Of a stretch of DNA of 64,000 nt, positions 12,395 to 24,606 are shown in pieces; within the stretch, counting starts at the first letter, position 1, and each line of letters opens with the position of its first letter. The notes under the pieces were generated by a model that did no database searches, was not told where the DNA came from, and was given only the letters and a program-made list of their open reading frames with translations. The DNA comes from Morinoia aosen (Eukaryota; Arthropoda; Malacostraca; Amphipoda; Talitridae), in assembly GCA_030386875.1 (NCBI GenBank), contig CM059579.1, forward strand, positions 17,580,484-17,644,483. Direction: 5' to 3'. A program made the position numbers and the translations under genes.

Positions 12395-13354
12395 TTTGTA
12401 TGTGTGTATGCATGTATGTATGTATGTAAAAGTCGTAATTAATAAAAATCAATAGGAGGAAAATTTTTGCTCCGCTATGATTTTTCTTCGGTTACAAAAC
12501 TCCCTTTCAACTTCAAGAAATGTCATAAGATGCAGTGCAGTACACGTGACATCGTTCTACACTAAATGATAAGGATTTAGAAACCAGAGGCGCCAAATTA
12601 TTCTGGACGGTTTGCTGAAGAGCCAAAGTGTCGTCTACCCCGGGATTGCTGAGCGAACGGTACTTCATGATGTTATCCATGCATATGCGCGTAAAATGAA
12701 GTCTTTGTTTCCACATTCATTTTTAGTGAGTGTACTGAGAATGTTGACAACTCCTGACCACCGCTTAAATTAGGCACATCGACATTCATTTTCCGGATCT
12801 TCCACAATCTTTTCAGTATTTTAGATATATATTTTTGCATACTCTATGGGTGTTTATTTTTTGGGGAGAAGCCTCATTGTTATAACTCAAATGTTCTCTA
12901 ACTCGCATACGAGCTTTAGGTGAGCATTATGAGCAGCCTGCTCCACCTCGGGCCAAGCGACGCCCAGAGGAATGTTCCTCGGCGTAGAGACCAGTCTTGA
13001 AGACCTACTGCGAAAGTCCGAAAAAAAAACCTTGTTTGAGAACTCTCAAATCGTCTTCATCTACTCTCTCCCACGTATGTGGATATATATATAGACGAAA
13101 ACTTTGATATAACACTATAAAAAATCGTAGTTCAACAAGCATTGCATAATGATTACACTCAGTCGATTACGGCGCTTTTAAGGTCATAAAACCTGTTGCA
13201 TTTCAGGTGTACGTGCTGCAAAATGAAATGAACAATGAATGCATGCTGTATAAGTGCACTAATATTTCATTACTTATCTGATCAAAGCGAACACAAATCT
13301 ACATGGCCGCAATGAGAGGAGACTCAACCATGGAGTGCATTAGAGGGTCTTGGT
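12395..13354. other. no gene recognised
   Basis: Begins with a short TGTA/TGTG microsatellite (about 12397-12428), then unique AT-rich sequence. Nothing else is supported. Confidence 0.55.
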
Positions 13355-13611
13355 TCACTGTGGGTGAGTGGTTAAGAGCATGCACCCTTCACGGGAAGGT
13401 GTCGGCAGTTCGAATCCCGACAGTGCCGCCCGGTGATCCTCCCCGTTGGGAAAAGGAATAACAATGGCCACATTTTCCTACTCTACCCAGGTGTAGGAAA
13501 TGGGTACTGGCTTGAACAGGGGTAACCGTCATTACGTCTTGGTGTGAGTTATAAGGCATTTGAAAAACCAATGTACAAGATGATGTGTGTCAGGCTTGAT
13601 TGGAATAAAAC
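13355..13611 (+). mobile_element. tRNA-derived SINE, copy 1
   Basis: The head carries RNA polymerase III box A-like (GTGAGTGGTTAAG) and box B-like (CAGTTCGAATCCCG) sequences with tRNA spacing. The tRNA-unrelated body contains ACCCAGGTGT and GGTACTGG-like blocks shared with the copies at 24.6 and 62.0 kb. It ends in the shared tail CAGGCTTGATTGGAATAAAA. Length is about 257 bp. This copy lacks the simple-sequence tail seen at 24.6 kb. SINEs move with LINE machinery, and none is seen in the window. Confidence 0.85.
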
Positions 13612-14395
13612 AATGTTTATCTTGCTACGGGCGCACAGCAGCCGTGCGGTAGAGAGCGACAGAGTCGGAGCCTCACTGGGGCAACAAACCGACAACGTTT
13701 CTCATGCTCAGGAGCGAGACCTGCTCTTCTTCGTACCGCAAATTCATCTTGTAGATTGTGCACCATATCTCACAATGAGGTTATTAGTGATTTATTTTTA
13801 GAGGTAGCTTAATGAATGTTGTTCATCATACGTGGAGAGGAAATTGTGCTACGCTCGTGTGGCATACTTTGGTCTTGTCTCCTTAAAAGAGGACTTGTGT
13901 TGGTGAGTTAGCGTTTTTCTTCGCGATTGGAAGCCGCAGATTGCCAGTCAGGAGGACCGGAAATGAAGGCTTACAAAATTACTTTCGGTGAATACCAATT
14001 TTTTTTTGCCTTTTAAATGATTATTTTTGACACAGCAAGACACAATATTTGGTTGAACTGAAGACATTTCAGTTTTTGGAAGACTGGAAAAAATTATAAA
14101 AAAGTCAGCACGAGCCTCTAGAAAATGTGAGAATAAAGAATAGGCCTCGCATTATTCATTGGCATTCATATTTACTGAGGCATTCTTTTGATTTTACCAA
14201 TGTTTTATAATTTCAAAAGCGTTGAAAACAATACCGAAAAAAGTGTTGAAGCTTTTGACATCATCCAAGAAGCAGACAAAATTATTCTCCATCAGGATGT
14301 TCCTCCATAAATTTAATTTTTGCCTATTCCCCGCTCATCATTCATGCGTGAAAAACGTTTATGTGCAAATTACAAAATACTCATTTCGTTTCTAG
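13612..14395. other. no gene recognised
   Basis: Unique sequence. The last 35 bp form the pyrimidine tract and AG that bound the candidate exon at 14396. Confidence 0.5.
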
Positions 14396-14823
14396 CACTG
14401 TAGATGCGACTAGCCCCACACAAGGATTGAGAAACATACACTCATCCCTGACAACGGTTGCTGCAAAATCAGCCGAGGTAGTTTCGGCTCAAGCAAATAT
14501 TGTACCTCTTACTGAAAAAAATATAAAAAATCCGCCAACACGTCAGTTATTATCATCATTATTTCCTGTGTATTCAATGGAAACTGCTTCTCAGTATGCT
14601 AATTGGTATTATCTGAAGCACATGTCAACGTTCATAGAACCAGCAAAAAACACGTGAAACTAGTCATCACAAATCCATTGATGATTGCCCGTACAACATC
14701 CTGCAGCCATTATCATTTGCTTATTCACAGGACATTACCAGACGCAAATCCGTCGGAGACTGTCTCTGTTCGATCAACGATCTCTCCGGCCAGATTTGCC
14801 TTGGTATAAAGAAGACAGGTCCG
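14396..14823 (+). pseudogene. candidate exon with one frameshift, unknown protein
   Basis: An acceptor TCATTTCGTTTCTAG precedes 14396. The frame starting at 14397 is open for 86 codons (starting TVDATSPTQGL, with FPVYSMETASQYANWYYL near its end) and stops at 14655. A second frame, open from 14638 to 14823, continues with CPYNILQPLSFAYSQDI and later CSINDLSGQICLGIKK. The two frames overlap across a run of six A (14645-14650). Losing one A would fuse them into about 140 codons. Third codon positions in the second part are strongly C/G-biased, unlike the AT-rich surroundings. Possible donors at the 3' end (CTTG|GTATAA, CAG|GTCCGT) are weak but both give phase 1. The protein family is not recognised. 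It may be a real exon with a sequence error, a pseudogene, or an old mobile-element gene. Confidence 0.35.
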
Positions 14824-15037
14824 TAATCACATGACTTATGCCTCGTAATTATCTAGTAATTATTTCGGAGACAAGGCATTATGCGAGCTGTGTTTATAAA
14901 GACTAGCTAAATGCAAGAGTAATGCATACGCGTCAGTTGTCTCATGGGATAATTTGATAAAATAACGTACCCAACAATGAAAAGATTAAATTATTAGGTT
15001 ATTAGTTAGTTTAAGCCTCCTTATCCGCAACAAATGC

Positions 15038-15332
15038 TTTCCGAAGAGATGAAGGAGAAAGGCATCATTTAGTATGAAGTAAAGGGAAAACGGAATCTAT
15101 GCAGAAATGGCATAGAAAAAGTAAATTGAGAAAGATTATGAACAAAATCAAAGTTGAAGAAGAAAGTAGTACGTGCTGAAAAACAGGACAGCAAAAAAAA
15201 AACGGTCCTTAACATAACAAAAACATTTAATTTCAACAAAAAAAGGCCTACCTAATTCTCAGCTCGGGCCCTCACATTTTCCCCCTGGGTGTGCTAAAAC
15301 CCATATATGCAATAGTTGTATTCCCTGAGGGG
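15038..15332. repeat. dispersed repeat family A, copy 1
   Basis: One of five related copies (see 30945, 32095, 37725, 63190), all written the same way round. Shared blocks in order: AAAGTTGAAGAAGAAAG, ACAGGACAGCA, TTAACATAACAAAAACATTT, TTTCAACAAAAAAAGGCC, CAGCTCGGG, CCTCACATTTTCCCC, then a small hairpin-like GGGTGTGCTAAAACCC. Copies 1 and 4 are the most alike. No coding frame. The family is not recognised. Confidence 0.8.
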
Positions 15333-17339
15333 CCTAACAACGAAAAATCAAAGTTTCCCATTAAATATATAATTCATTTCATTGTACGTGAAGACATGAT
15401 TTGAAGAGGTGAGGTGTGTATTAAAGTTGATGAAGTAAATGGAAGTAGGAATTGATGAAGTGAAGTACTAGTAAATTAAAGTAGTGAAGTAAAAATGGAA
15501 AGTAAAATATTGTGGTGGGGTCAACGTACGTATGTTGACTTTTGAAAGTATTAAAAATGAAATCTTTTCCTTAGCGTTTCTTGAGAAGTGAAAAAAGAAG
15601 GATGTTCACAGCAGCCTCTTTAAATAAGAACGAAGAAATTCCCGTTAAAAAAATAAATAACAATAAATCTAACGTTCCTTAGAGTAACAATGTTTGCCAG
15701 AAGTTCTTCAGGCCTGGCGTTGTAATTGTAAACAAGTGATAACGAATCGAAGGAATTTAGAATACATTTTTAAACAAATTTTTAGGATTTTTAAACAAAA
15801 ATGTTGGTTTCCTTGATGCAAACAAATAACTCATTAATATAGAACACAAGGGTACTGAGAAATACGCTTTTCATTGAGGAAATAAGATAGAGATTCTTCA
15901 ATGATCTTGTTTTAATCTGAAGAACTCGTTGAAGATGGGGCAAAAATGATGTAGCAAACAAAAGTTGATTCTTCGAAAAATTAAAAACTGTAAATTTTAC
16001 TCGTGAGGAACAAATGGATTTCATAGCCTGGCGTCTCATGCTCGTCTCACACTTCTTAAAATTCTCGAAATGTGAAAAATAAAATTCCAGGAACCAGAGT
16101 TAAATCTTAAAGTTTGTATGATTTTGAATAGAGCGTACTTCAATATTTACGTAGATCAATTAGAATTATTTGAAGAGGGTAGATTTTTCTTCTTTATAAT
16201 TTAGTAATAACTACTTCATCTGATCCCACCACAGGTATTCCATTCTACAGCAATTTTTCTGCGCGTTAATCCTAATTATTGGCGTTTTCCATTTGAGCAG
16301 ACGTGGGTGACTTACTAGGCTCGATAACTTCTGGTGAACTATTGTAACTCTAAGAAACGTCAGATTTATCGAAATTATTTTCTTACCGCAAATTTCTTGG
16401 TTCTTATTTGAAGAGATGTCATGTGAAAAGCTTTCTTTCTCTACTCCTCCAGCAACGCTCAGAAAAATATTTTACTCTTAATACTTACCAATGTCATCAT
16501 ACGTACTAGGTTCGATATTTTACTCGCTAGGTTCGAGTTGCAGTTGTGGTTGCACCTCCCGTGCATGGGTTGGCTGCGGCCTGATCCCTGAGACACTATG
16601 CGAATCTTAGACATGCGTTGTTTTTTACCCTCATGGTATATTTTGATACCAATTAATCATTGTTCTCTGATCTTTTATTTCAGATATCACGATTTGTTTT
16701 TTGAACTGATGATGAAACGAGATTCTGCAACGTTTTATTAGTAACTAAAGATGATTAATTTCCTCTAATTTTTCTCCATTTTTTAAAGTTTTTGACAATG
16801 CCAATGGCTAAAACAATTTTTGACCTTCACCAAGCAAGCATTTACAACTTTTTCAACGCTTTCACATGTTTTTAATGCACTAGTGGTGGTTCGATCCTGA
16901 AGTGGCAGTGCACCGACGAAGTATGATGAGCTTTGGAGCATTCTTTTGGGGCTCGAAAATGTTGGGAGTACTAGTTGCTGTAAAATATAGGTAACCTTCA
17001 TATTTGTTCAACTAGAGAATATCTTAGCCAAACATCCAAATCAAAATTCTTGCTTAAACTTCAAGCCTTTATTAAAATACTGATCAACACCGCTGCAAAA
17101 CAACACTAATCTTAGAACTGGCCTTAAAATTCGGCAGCTGATCATACATTTCGAATTGTCCTGACCCAGTCTCGGCAAAACACCGTTTTAAAAAGGTGGA
17201 GACCGTGCAGTTTTTATCAGGCACGCGTTTTGAGGCAATTGCAGCAAGTGCTCGAGTGCCGCCATAGCGTGACGCCCGGACGCTGTCTCGCTGTCGTGCC
17301 AGCTTCTGCTCCCTGCTGCATCTCACACGCTCTAGCATG
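15333..17339. other. no gene recognised
   Basis: AT-rich unique sequence. A purine-rich stretch at 15400-15510 repeats GAAGTAAA-like words loosely. No gene signal. Confidence 0.55.
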
Positions 17340-17532
17340 TGTAGAGTGTTGGGTGTGTACGTGCGTGTGTGTGTACTTATGTTTTATGTGCGTCCTGTGT
17401 GTGTTCTGTGTATGTCTGTGTTGTGTGTATGTGTGTGTACAGATGCGTATAGTGTGTTGTGTTCTATGTGTGTGTGTGTTGTGTGAGTGTGTGTATGTGT
17501 TGTGCGTTGTGTGTTGCACGCTTGTGTTGTAT
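17340..17532. repeat. (TG)n-type microsatellite, impure
   Basis: About 190 bp of TGTGTG runs interrupted by TATG, TCTGTG and TTGTG. The overlapping open frames of about 105 codons on both strands are by-products of this low-complexity tract. Confidence 0.92.
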
Positions 17533-18002
17533 ATGCACATATAGATATATCTTACTATGTGTTGTGTAAGTGTTGCAATCGTCCGTCGGTGTTCCCTGAA
17601 AGCGTTCGTTTCAATGAAAAAATTAAAAAATTGTTCAATAAACTAACTAATGAACGCTTTAAATCGCGGAATGAAATAAATGAATAAATAAATAATAAGT
17701 AATAAAAATGAGTTAAATACCTCTTTCCATGCATGGGATCCGACGTGGTTTGATAGCTTTCAAAATAGACTAATAAAGTTGTATTTTTATCGAGCAGGGT
17801 TTTGAGAGCCTATGCTAGCATTGATGTCTATGTAGACTAGTGAAATCATTATGTATGTGGGTAACTCTCATTGTCTTGAAGAATCAAAATTATCTGCGCG
17901 GTTGATGAAAAACTCACGATTCTTCAATCATGTTTACTCACTGCTTTTTCCGCATTAGGCTTTTAGAAATTGAATTCTTCCTCTGGCCTGTTCTAATTGC
18001 AG
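17533..18002. other. no gene recognised; ends in a splice acceptor
   Basis: AAAT-rich near 17670-17710. The final segment holds the pyrimidine tract and TTCTAATTGCAG acceptor in front of the candidate exon at 18003. Confidence 0.5.
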
Positions 18003-18175
18003 AACTTGTGGGCAACTCGGGTTTGTCCAGTCTTGCAGTTGGACGGCCATCAATAGGACTCGAAGTCGAGGAGAACAGAAGTGGCCCCTTTTCTCTGAGT
18101 TACATGATCAAAGTGCACAAAGACAATGCCAACTTCACTCGTCCACCTGCCTTCTTCAGCAATATTGGCTTCTTG
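18003..18175 (+). CDS. candidate internal exon (57 codons), unknown gene
   Basis: This is the best host-exon candidate in the window. An acceptor with a good tract (TTCCTCTGGCCTGTTCTAATTGCAG, positions 17978-18002) is followed by 173 bp open in one frame. A donor TTG|GTAAGG follows at 18176. The split first codon is completed by AA (intron phase 1 upstream) and the downstream intron is phase 0. The peptide begins LVGNSGLSSLAVGRPSIG and later reads SLSYMIKVHKDNANFTRPP. It has an N-glycosylation sequon (NFT) and no transmembrane segment. Codon composition is more balanced than the flanks. I do not recognise the family. Phase agrees with the 14.4 kb candidate, whose possible donors leave one G. 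The antisense frame over the same DNA is a shadow. Confidence 0.45.
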
Positions 18176-21100
18176 GTAAGGGTTCTCCTTTGTTCTCGCC
18201 AAAAACCGGCGCTTCGATCGTTCAGCAATACCGCAACTTTGAGTCAACAAGATGGATGGCGAACGAAAACACTTCGCGCTCATTACCAAGCACGAAGTAC
18301 TCCGAAACTTGTGACAGAATACGGATCGTGCGTGCGACAGGCACACAATGTAAGCTACTAGCGCACTTTTACTTATAAAAAAGAGTGAGTAATGGCTCAG
18401 TTGATTACTTTGAGACGAAAACTTCATCCCGCTAGCATACCTCGTAAAATTTTTTCGACGTTGAAATAATTGCAGACTTGAACTATCCCAACGATTCAAT
18501 ACTGATTTCCATTATTGCTGTGGTATTTTTTCGTCGAGAAAATTCTTAGTTAGTACTCATTTTAATAGAAAACATTACAATTAAAAATGTCCGCTACACG
18601 CTACGAAATTTCAGATTTATCATTTTCGATCCTTTATGTCGGCTTGGTCAATAATGATTAGCGATTCCCTGTTCTGTAACGCGCATCATTCATTCACGAC
18701 ATGGTCTGACAGGTCTACCAGCACTGACGTCGAGTTTCTATGTTAAATTGGGAATTTCTTGAAGATTCATACTGTCTCATTTAATAGAAAGCTATTCAAC
18801 AATATTTACTTCCCTCAAGTCAATACACATCGTGCCGTACGTGCGGCCATATGGGTCACAAATAACTTCCGCGCTTCACGAATGAAATATTCAGAATGGT
18901 CGCGTATTGCCTCCAGCATGATTCATGAAACTGTCGTATTGACTTAGCAATAAGTTACAATAGGACTCCAATTGCCACTAAGAGCCGGCGTCGGAGCGCA
19001 CAAAGCTAGGATAGACGATAACGAATGAACCTCATGAGCGCCATCGCCATTTGAGCCTCAGTTGTTCCATTGGAACCCTGCCGATTTGGTGTCTTTGCAG
19101 TTGAACAGAATAAATGTGGGGAGATTTAGTTTTTCTCTACGATGGATAAATGGAAGATGGGGGCGTTGATTTCTTTAGAGACGGGTAGATATAGAAGCCA
19201 AAAATTTATAACCAGGAGTTTGTGAGGTCAGAGCTTGGCAAGTTTAGTTTCTTCAGAGCTTGAATGGTCAGAGAGGATCAAGCTCACCATATACAGAGCT
19301 GGACAGGTAGCTAAAACGTTGCTGGACTTGGCTTAACAGCAAAATCCTTGAAACGAGTGTCTGAGGCTGCATTAGTTCCAAGATTCCAGTTCTGAAACTC
19401 ACTTACCCAATGACTGATTTCATGAATTTAAAGCAAAACAAATTTGCAAAAGGAAAGTACAGTACGGACAAGTAACAGGCACAGCATGACGTGGGTAGGC
19501 CATACAAGAGGCGCGATTGGCGCACACACCTAACGGAGAGGAGTAAAAGATAGAGGCGTAATTATTGGGAAACATCAAATTTACCAGATTTTTATTCATT
19601 GTTCATTAGCGACATCCGATGGTGAATTGAAGCCATTTTAAACAAATACTAAGATATTTAAAAGTGACGGCCTGAAAAAGCTATATTGAGATTTTTTATA
19701 GTATTTGGGAGCAAGTCCGAAGTTTGACTATAATTATCATAGTAATTCACTAATCTCAGTTCGGTGTAAGTTTTCAGTTCGTATTGACGGTGTCACTGAG
19801 ATTCGAACGTTCGCTCTGAACGAAGCGAACATTATTGCAACTTATATAACAAGCCCATATTTAGTGTCCGATACAACCTCCCACAAAAAAATGAAATCTC
19901 GCCTTAGCAGCCTGTAGATCACGATAAAAATTCCGAGAATTTCAAGAATCCAATTACTGGAAGTGATTCTTGCTGAGGCAGAAGAAATCATACGAGCCAG
20001 CTGAAGCTAGGGCTCAACTATAATATATCACGTCCAGTGACTGATCGAGCTTCATGGCTTGATGTGCTGGAGCCTAAAGGCTGCGCAGCTCGCTGCGTGA
20101 CGCTTGAACATCGGTTGGGTCCGTAATGTCTTCGGTCGATACCTGATGTGACTGCATTAGGAGCCTCATAGCATCGCCCCATGAAGGTAATTGGAATAAG
20201 CTCACTTCCAGCGAGGATTTTGGAATCATAAAAAAATATCGTGTGCACTAGATGCCCCGATTATGAAAAATTCAAGTTACTTGACTACGACAATGAGCTG
20301 TTATTATTTGCACTTTTATACAAAGGTGTGCATTCGCAAGAAATTATTCTAAAATCTAAGAATAGGCAATACCAATTTTCAGTCATGTATGACAATTTTC
20401 AGCCGTGGTATGTCTTGTTTTGGTCACAAATTTCTTGTTATAGCTGAAAAATCATCCAAATAAATCGAACAAAGAACGCTAATCAAGAACGGATAAAATC
20501 TAATGAATTAAATATCCAGGTGCAAGTAGGTCGAAATACTTGACCGTATCAACGTTGTGGGTTTTACTGATGACCAAATTATTTTTGAGTCTTTGCTTTT
20601 CGTTAGTAAGTGGTTTGAAACTTAAAAATTAGTTTTTTTTGGGACAACTGAATTTCATTGAGAGGAGCAGAGGTGCTGAAGGCCTGTGAAACAGCGTGAA
20701 TATTACCAGCAAAAATTTCATCAATAAAATTACATATTTCTTCACAATTATTATAATTTCAACATATCTAATACATTGTACTAACATATACACGTGTGGG
20801 TGCGTCTAATGGTACACTGTGTATCTTCATTTACCATTCACTTACACCCAAGCTGAACTGCTGATGAATGTTCCGATATCATCCTTACGTTTAGTACGAA
20901 GACATTTTAGACGGTGTTGAACGGGCTACACATATGATTGAAGAAAAACCATTTCAGAGCGTTAAGTTGCATTACCTCATCACTGCCTCAATTGCCAGTA
21001 AACGCCTGAAAGGCATTATTTACATAATTCTTGGTTTAATATCTTAAGCAATATTATTAACAAGGGTAGAATGTGAACTAACGAGGAGCAGCTAATTTCT

Positions 21101-22859
21101 TTATTTACTTCAGACTTGAACTCGGCATTGCTGGTTTATGTAATGTGTGAGCTCGCGTGGATATGAGCACTCAAGACACTTCCGTTCTTAGGTATTTTTG
21201 ACTGCGTTAAGTTCACTAAAATTACAAGTTTTCAATTGGTCTCGTGCGGAGAGGGAGATGACTGTAATGCTTGCCTACTTACAGTCTTCAGTACTTTAAA
21301 ACAAAGATAATACTCCTTCTGGATTTGTTTTCTGAACTTCAGTGCGAAAGCTTTATAAATCTTACATCGTTACATCTCTGGGGAAAACAAGAGAAGTCAA
21401 ATTTCAAAGCATGTGCTTCTGCAAATTCCTAACAGAGATACCTTTGTTGTGATTTTCTTTACTTTTACTAAAGTTTCATCGACATTTATTCAATAACTCA
21501 GTGTTGTTTTAACGAAATAATGTTCTAGATCCGCTTCATTCCGGAATGAATTCAAGAATTTCTATACTTTTGTTTCCTTCATTAGACATTCTTTTAATTC
21601 GTGTTTTAAACAGACGGAAAATAAAGCTCAGTCACTCCATAACTAGATTTAGAAACAAAAATTGATTTCAGTTGAGTTATGGACCTCTTTAGAACTCGAA
21701 GACTTACGCCTGTCGTACATACTGTACTGTACATACGATGCCATATTGATCTATCTTGTTTATTTAGCTCAATTTTGATGGCGTAAAAGCTAAAAAACAT
21801 TCAAATTAAACTGTTACACAGTATCGTTGATACATATATTGTTATTGATTAGGACCTGTGAATACATTTTTCTTTGACACTCTGTATATCCTTACAGATG
21901 CTGCCACTGGTATCACTTTTACTGAATAATGCCCGATAAGTTCTGATAAATCCCCCGGGTTTGTTGAAACTGCTCCCAATTTATCGTAGATAATTTTTTC
22001 CCCAGAGGAGCACCGCAACATCGCGCAATATGACGAGCGCACGTCGTTGAACTATAATTTTATTGAATTAATTTTGGCATGCATGCTTGTCTCCCTGAAC
22101 TTCTGAAGAATTTTTGATATCGTCCTATACGGAGATAAATATGGAGAGTTCATTGAGTATGAACATATCTCAAACGGATTTGAATGGGTTACTTTACCGC
22201 TCGGAAAATGAATCAATTTTAAACATTAAATTACATCACCACCGTCACAGCTTAAAGGAAAAATCTGCACCATTTCCTTGAAGTTGCAGCAGGGCTTCTA
22301 ATTAGCTGTCGAAAAGTTGCACAAGCAAGCCAGGTTTTCAAAGAGCGCCCAATACCGCGATACCTCGGTAATTAAAACCATCGACTTTGGGAAACTTGCG
22401 TCGACGGCTTACTCTCAAGTCTCAGAAGTTCACTGCGGGCAGAGTGAACTTTTTTGCATAGCTTCTAAGGCCTTAAGTTTTTGGGCTGACTAGCCCATAC
22501 ACAAATGAAGGACGCTACGAGGAGCCAAAATATTAAGAAAGGTGTGGATGAGTGAAGCCGTCTGTCGGAAATTTAGCCCTGCAAACCAGCAGGGACCTTG
22601 TAATATCGTAGTTCTGTTGTGGTTAGTCGCCTTTGATAATTAATCAAAGCCTTGCTTCCTTATCTAAATATTTTCTATTCACTGTGTGAAACTCTCCGTA
22701 TTTTACTTGTTATTCAAAATGAATGAACTAGTGCAATAACAAAATTTTTCTCCAAGTTCTTCTTTTTCAGTCAGTGCAGTTTTTGTGTCGGCGTTCTTGT
22801 TCTCAGTTTTATGCTGAAAGCGCAGTTCAGGATTTCCAGAGCTGTGCACATGTCGCAGG
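18176..22859. other. no gene recognised
   Basis: Unique, AT-rich, gene-silent by eye. A stretch at 21842-22042 reads on the minus strand towards ATACAGAGTGTCAAAGAAAA, resembling TE-edge sequence of the form ACAGGGTGTC, but no second terminus was found. Around 19205-19280, GGTCAGAG and AGAGCTTG words recur loosely. Confidence 0.5.
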
Positions 22860-23260
22860 AGGGAGGGAGCTAATTAAAACCGACTTATTGCACAGGGCTT
22901 ATCACTCATCACTCCGCATGAACCTTTTAATTACACAATAAAAATCTCAGCCATTGAACTGCAACGGCGATTAAAGCAATTATGTCTAATACTGAGGTAT
23001 AAAAGACACCAAACGTCATCCCTGAAGTCCTTTTCAGGTAAAAGAACTGAAATGCGGTAGAAAATTGTAGTCTGAAATTGCGGTCCGTGAAGGACAGCTG
23101 CACAAGAGAGGCGTCACCGCGACCATCACCTGTTGCGCCGGCGACATTTATGACGGAGATAAATGCGAGAACTAATTTAGTAACTGCTTTTCATGCATTA
23201 TAGCCCAGCTACCAGGCTTATGAGCGGTGACTAACTCGTGATTTATGTTCCTGATACTGC
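22860..23260. promoter_or_regulatory. possible conserved noncoding block
   Basis: A stretch richer in GC than its surroundings, studded with homeodomain-type words: CTAATTAAAA, TTTTAATTACAC, GGCGATTAAAG, TTTATGACGGAGATAAA. It lacks repeats and coding frames. This texture is typical of deeply conserved developmental enhancers in insects. The call rests on composition only, with no alignment. Confidence 0.2.
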
Positions 23261-23649
23261 TTTAAAAAAGCTGTGTGGAGTAGGCGAGCAATTCTTCCGT
23301 AATTTTTTAGACTTCAGTCAGTCTTGAACGACAATGATCCTAGAAGAGATTTTGCTGTCGCAAATCGATGCAATACGACGCTAATTCAGAGCGGAGTGCT
23401 CTTTGTAACCTGCAACGGCTTCGCGGTATCTCCATTGATCGAGTCACTACATGGTCTATAAAGAAACGCAGGTAAATACTAATAAATTGTGCATCAGGCC
23501 CATGCAAACCATGATATAGTCTTGGCTGTCGCGATAGTGGCCACTGCGCTTCGTGGTCTTTATCGGAACTGTCACTCATACGCGCTCAGCAAATTAATAC
23601 GGTATTTTTTGCCAAGACTTGTTTTTAACGTTTAAAATATTTCATTGGG

Positions 23650-23797
23650 AGTTCTAATACCTTATTGAAGGTCCAACCGAGGGTAGCTGTTCTTAAAAGA
23701 AGAGTGAAATGTGTTTTATTTAGTTCTAATACCTTATTGAAGATCCAACCGAGGGTAGCTATTTAAAAAAAAGAGTGAAATGTGTTTTATTTAGTTT
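23650..23797. repeat. 72-bp tandem duplication
   Basis: Two adjacent copies begin AGTTCTAATACCTTATTGAA and end GAAATGTGTTTTATTT. They differ at a handful of bases and small indels, so the duplication is fairly recent. Confidence 0.93.
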
Positions 23798-24149
23798 GGC
23801 GGACGCATGTCACTTTCGTTCTTATGATCGATGAACCTAAATAGTCTTTGTCGCAGCGGCGCTGAATATTCCACGAACTTCTGCAAAGCGTTGCACAAAA
23901 AATTAGTATGAAAAACCAGTTATTACGCCGAGTTCTGGGAATCGACTCTATTTAGAACATAATGTTTCACTTCTTCTTTCTTTGTCGAACGCACGAGAGA
24001 ATAGAATACAGTAGTTATAATCGAATCAATGATTTTATGTTAAACATGTATTCAATACTAAATTTCAGTAACTATTTTTTTCCATAACAAGTGTTTGTCA
24101 ACACTAATTATTCGTCCATGCTATTCTGTATTATTCTGTGATTTAATAA

Positions 24150-24308
24150 AATAATAGCGATGAATAAGCTTTGATCCGTAACATTATATTCAAAAACTTG
24201 ACAGTTAAAATTGAACGTTTCGACTCGAGGAGTTATTCTCACAGTCATTCTCAACTGTCAAGCTTTTAAGTATAATGTTACCGATCAAAGCCTTATTCCT
24301 CGCTAATT
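24150..24308 (-). mobile_element. Penelope-like terminal remnant in an inverted repeat
   Basis: Arms of about 55 bp face each other: left 24150-24207 (ATAAGCTTTGATCCGTAACA...CTTGACAGTT) and right 24248-24308 (AACTGTCAAGC...TGTTACCGATCAAAGCC). On the minus strand the loop reads GAGAATGACTGTGAG, then CTCGAGTCGAAACGTTC. The same GANAATGAC...GTCGAAACGTTC arrangement follows the GIY-YIG fragment at 31.8 kb. In Penelope-like elements, terminal repeats can be inverted and such a motif sits in the 3' region. I infer a drastically truncated Penelope-like insertion. It could instead be an unrelated MITE. Confidence 0.5.
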
Positions 24309-24606
24309 TTTTCTCAGTTAAACTTAGTAGAAAAACAAACCGACATGTACTTCCATTCTGTGATTTATAAAGCATCCACTTTTGCCTCACTTTGTTTAGA
24401 TATCACATGAAATTGACTGCCTAGTTATTGCGACGAAATCAGTCAAGGATTTCTTTTTATTATGATACAGTTAAAAGAAGCAAAATAATGACTGATATAT
24501 GCTGATAAATAAATCCCTATTCTTCTTATTTCAACTCGTTTTCGTCCGGCACTAAGACTCAATATCACGCACGCTGTGTTAGAGAAATTCCACATGCTGA
24601 TCCAAA

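Noticed and set aside
18050-18499. 149-codon minus-strand frame
   Set aside because: Antisense shadow of the 18003-18175 candidate exon region; no splice signals or domain on that strand.
21842-22042. Transposon terminus with ACAGAGTGTC
   Set aside because: Resembles TE edges, but no matching second end or transposase remnant was found nearby.
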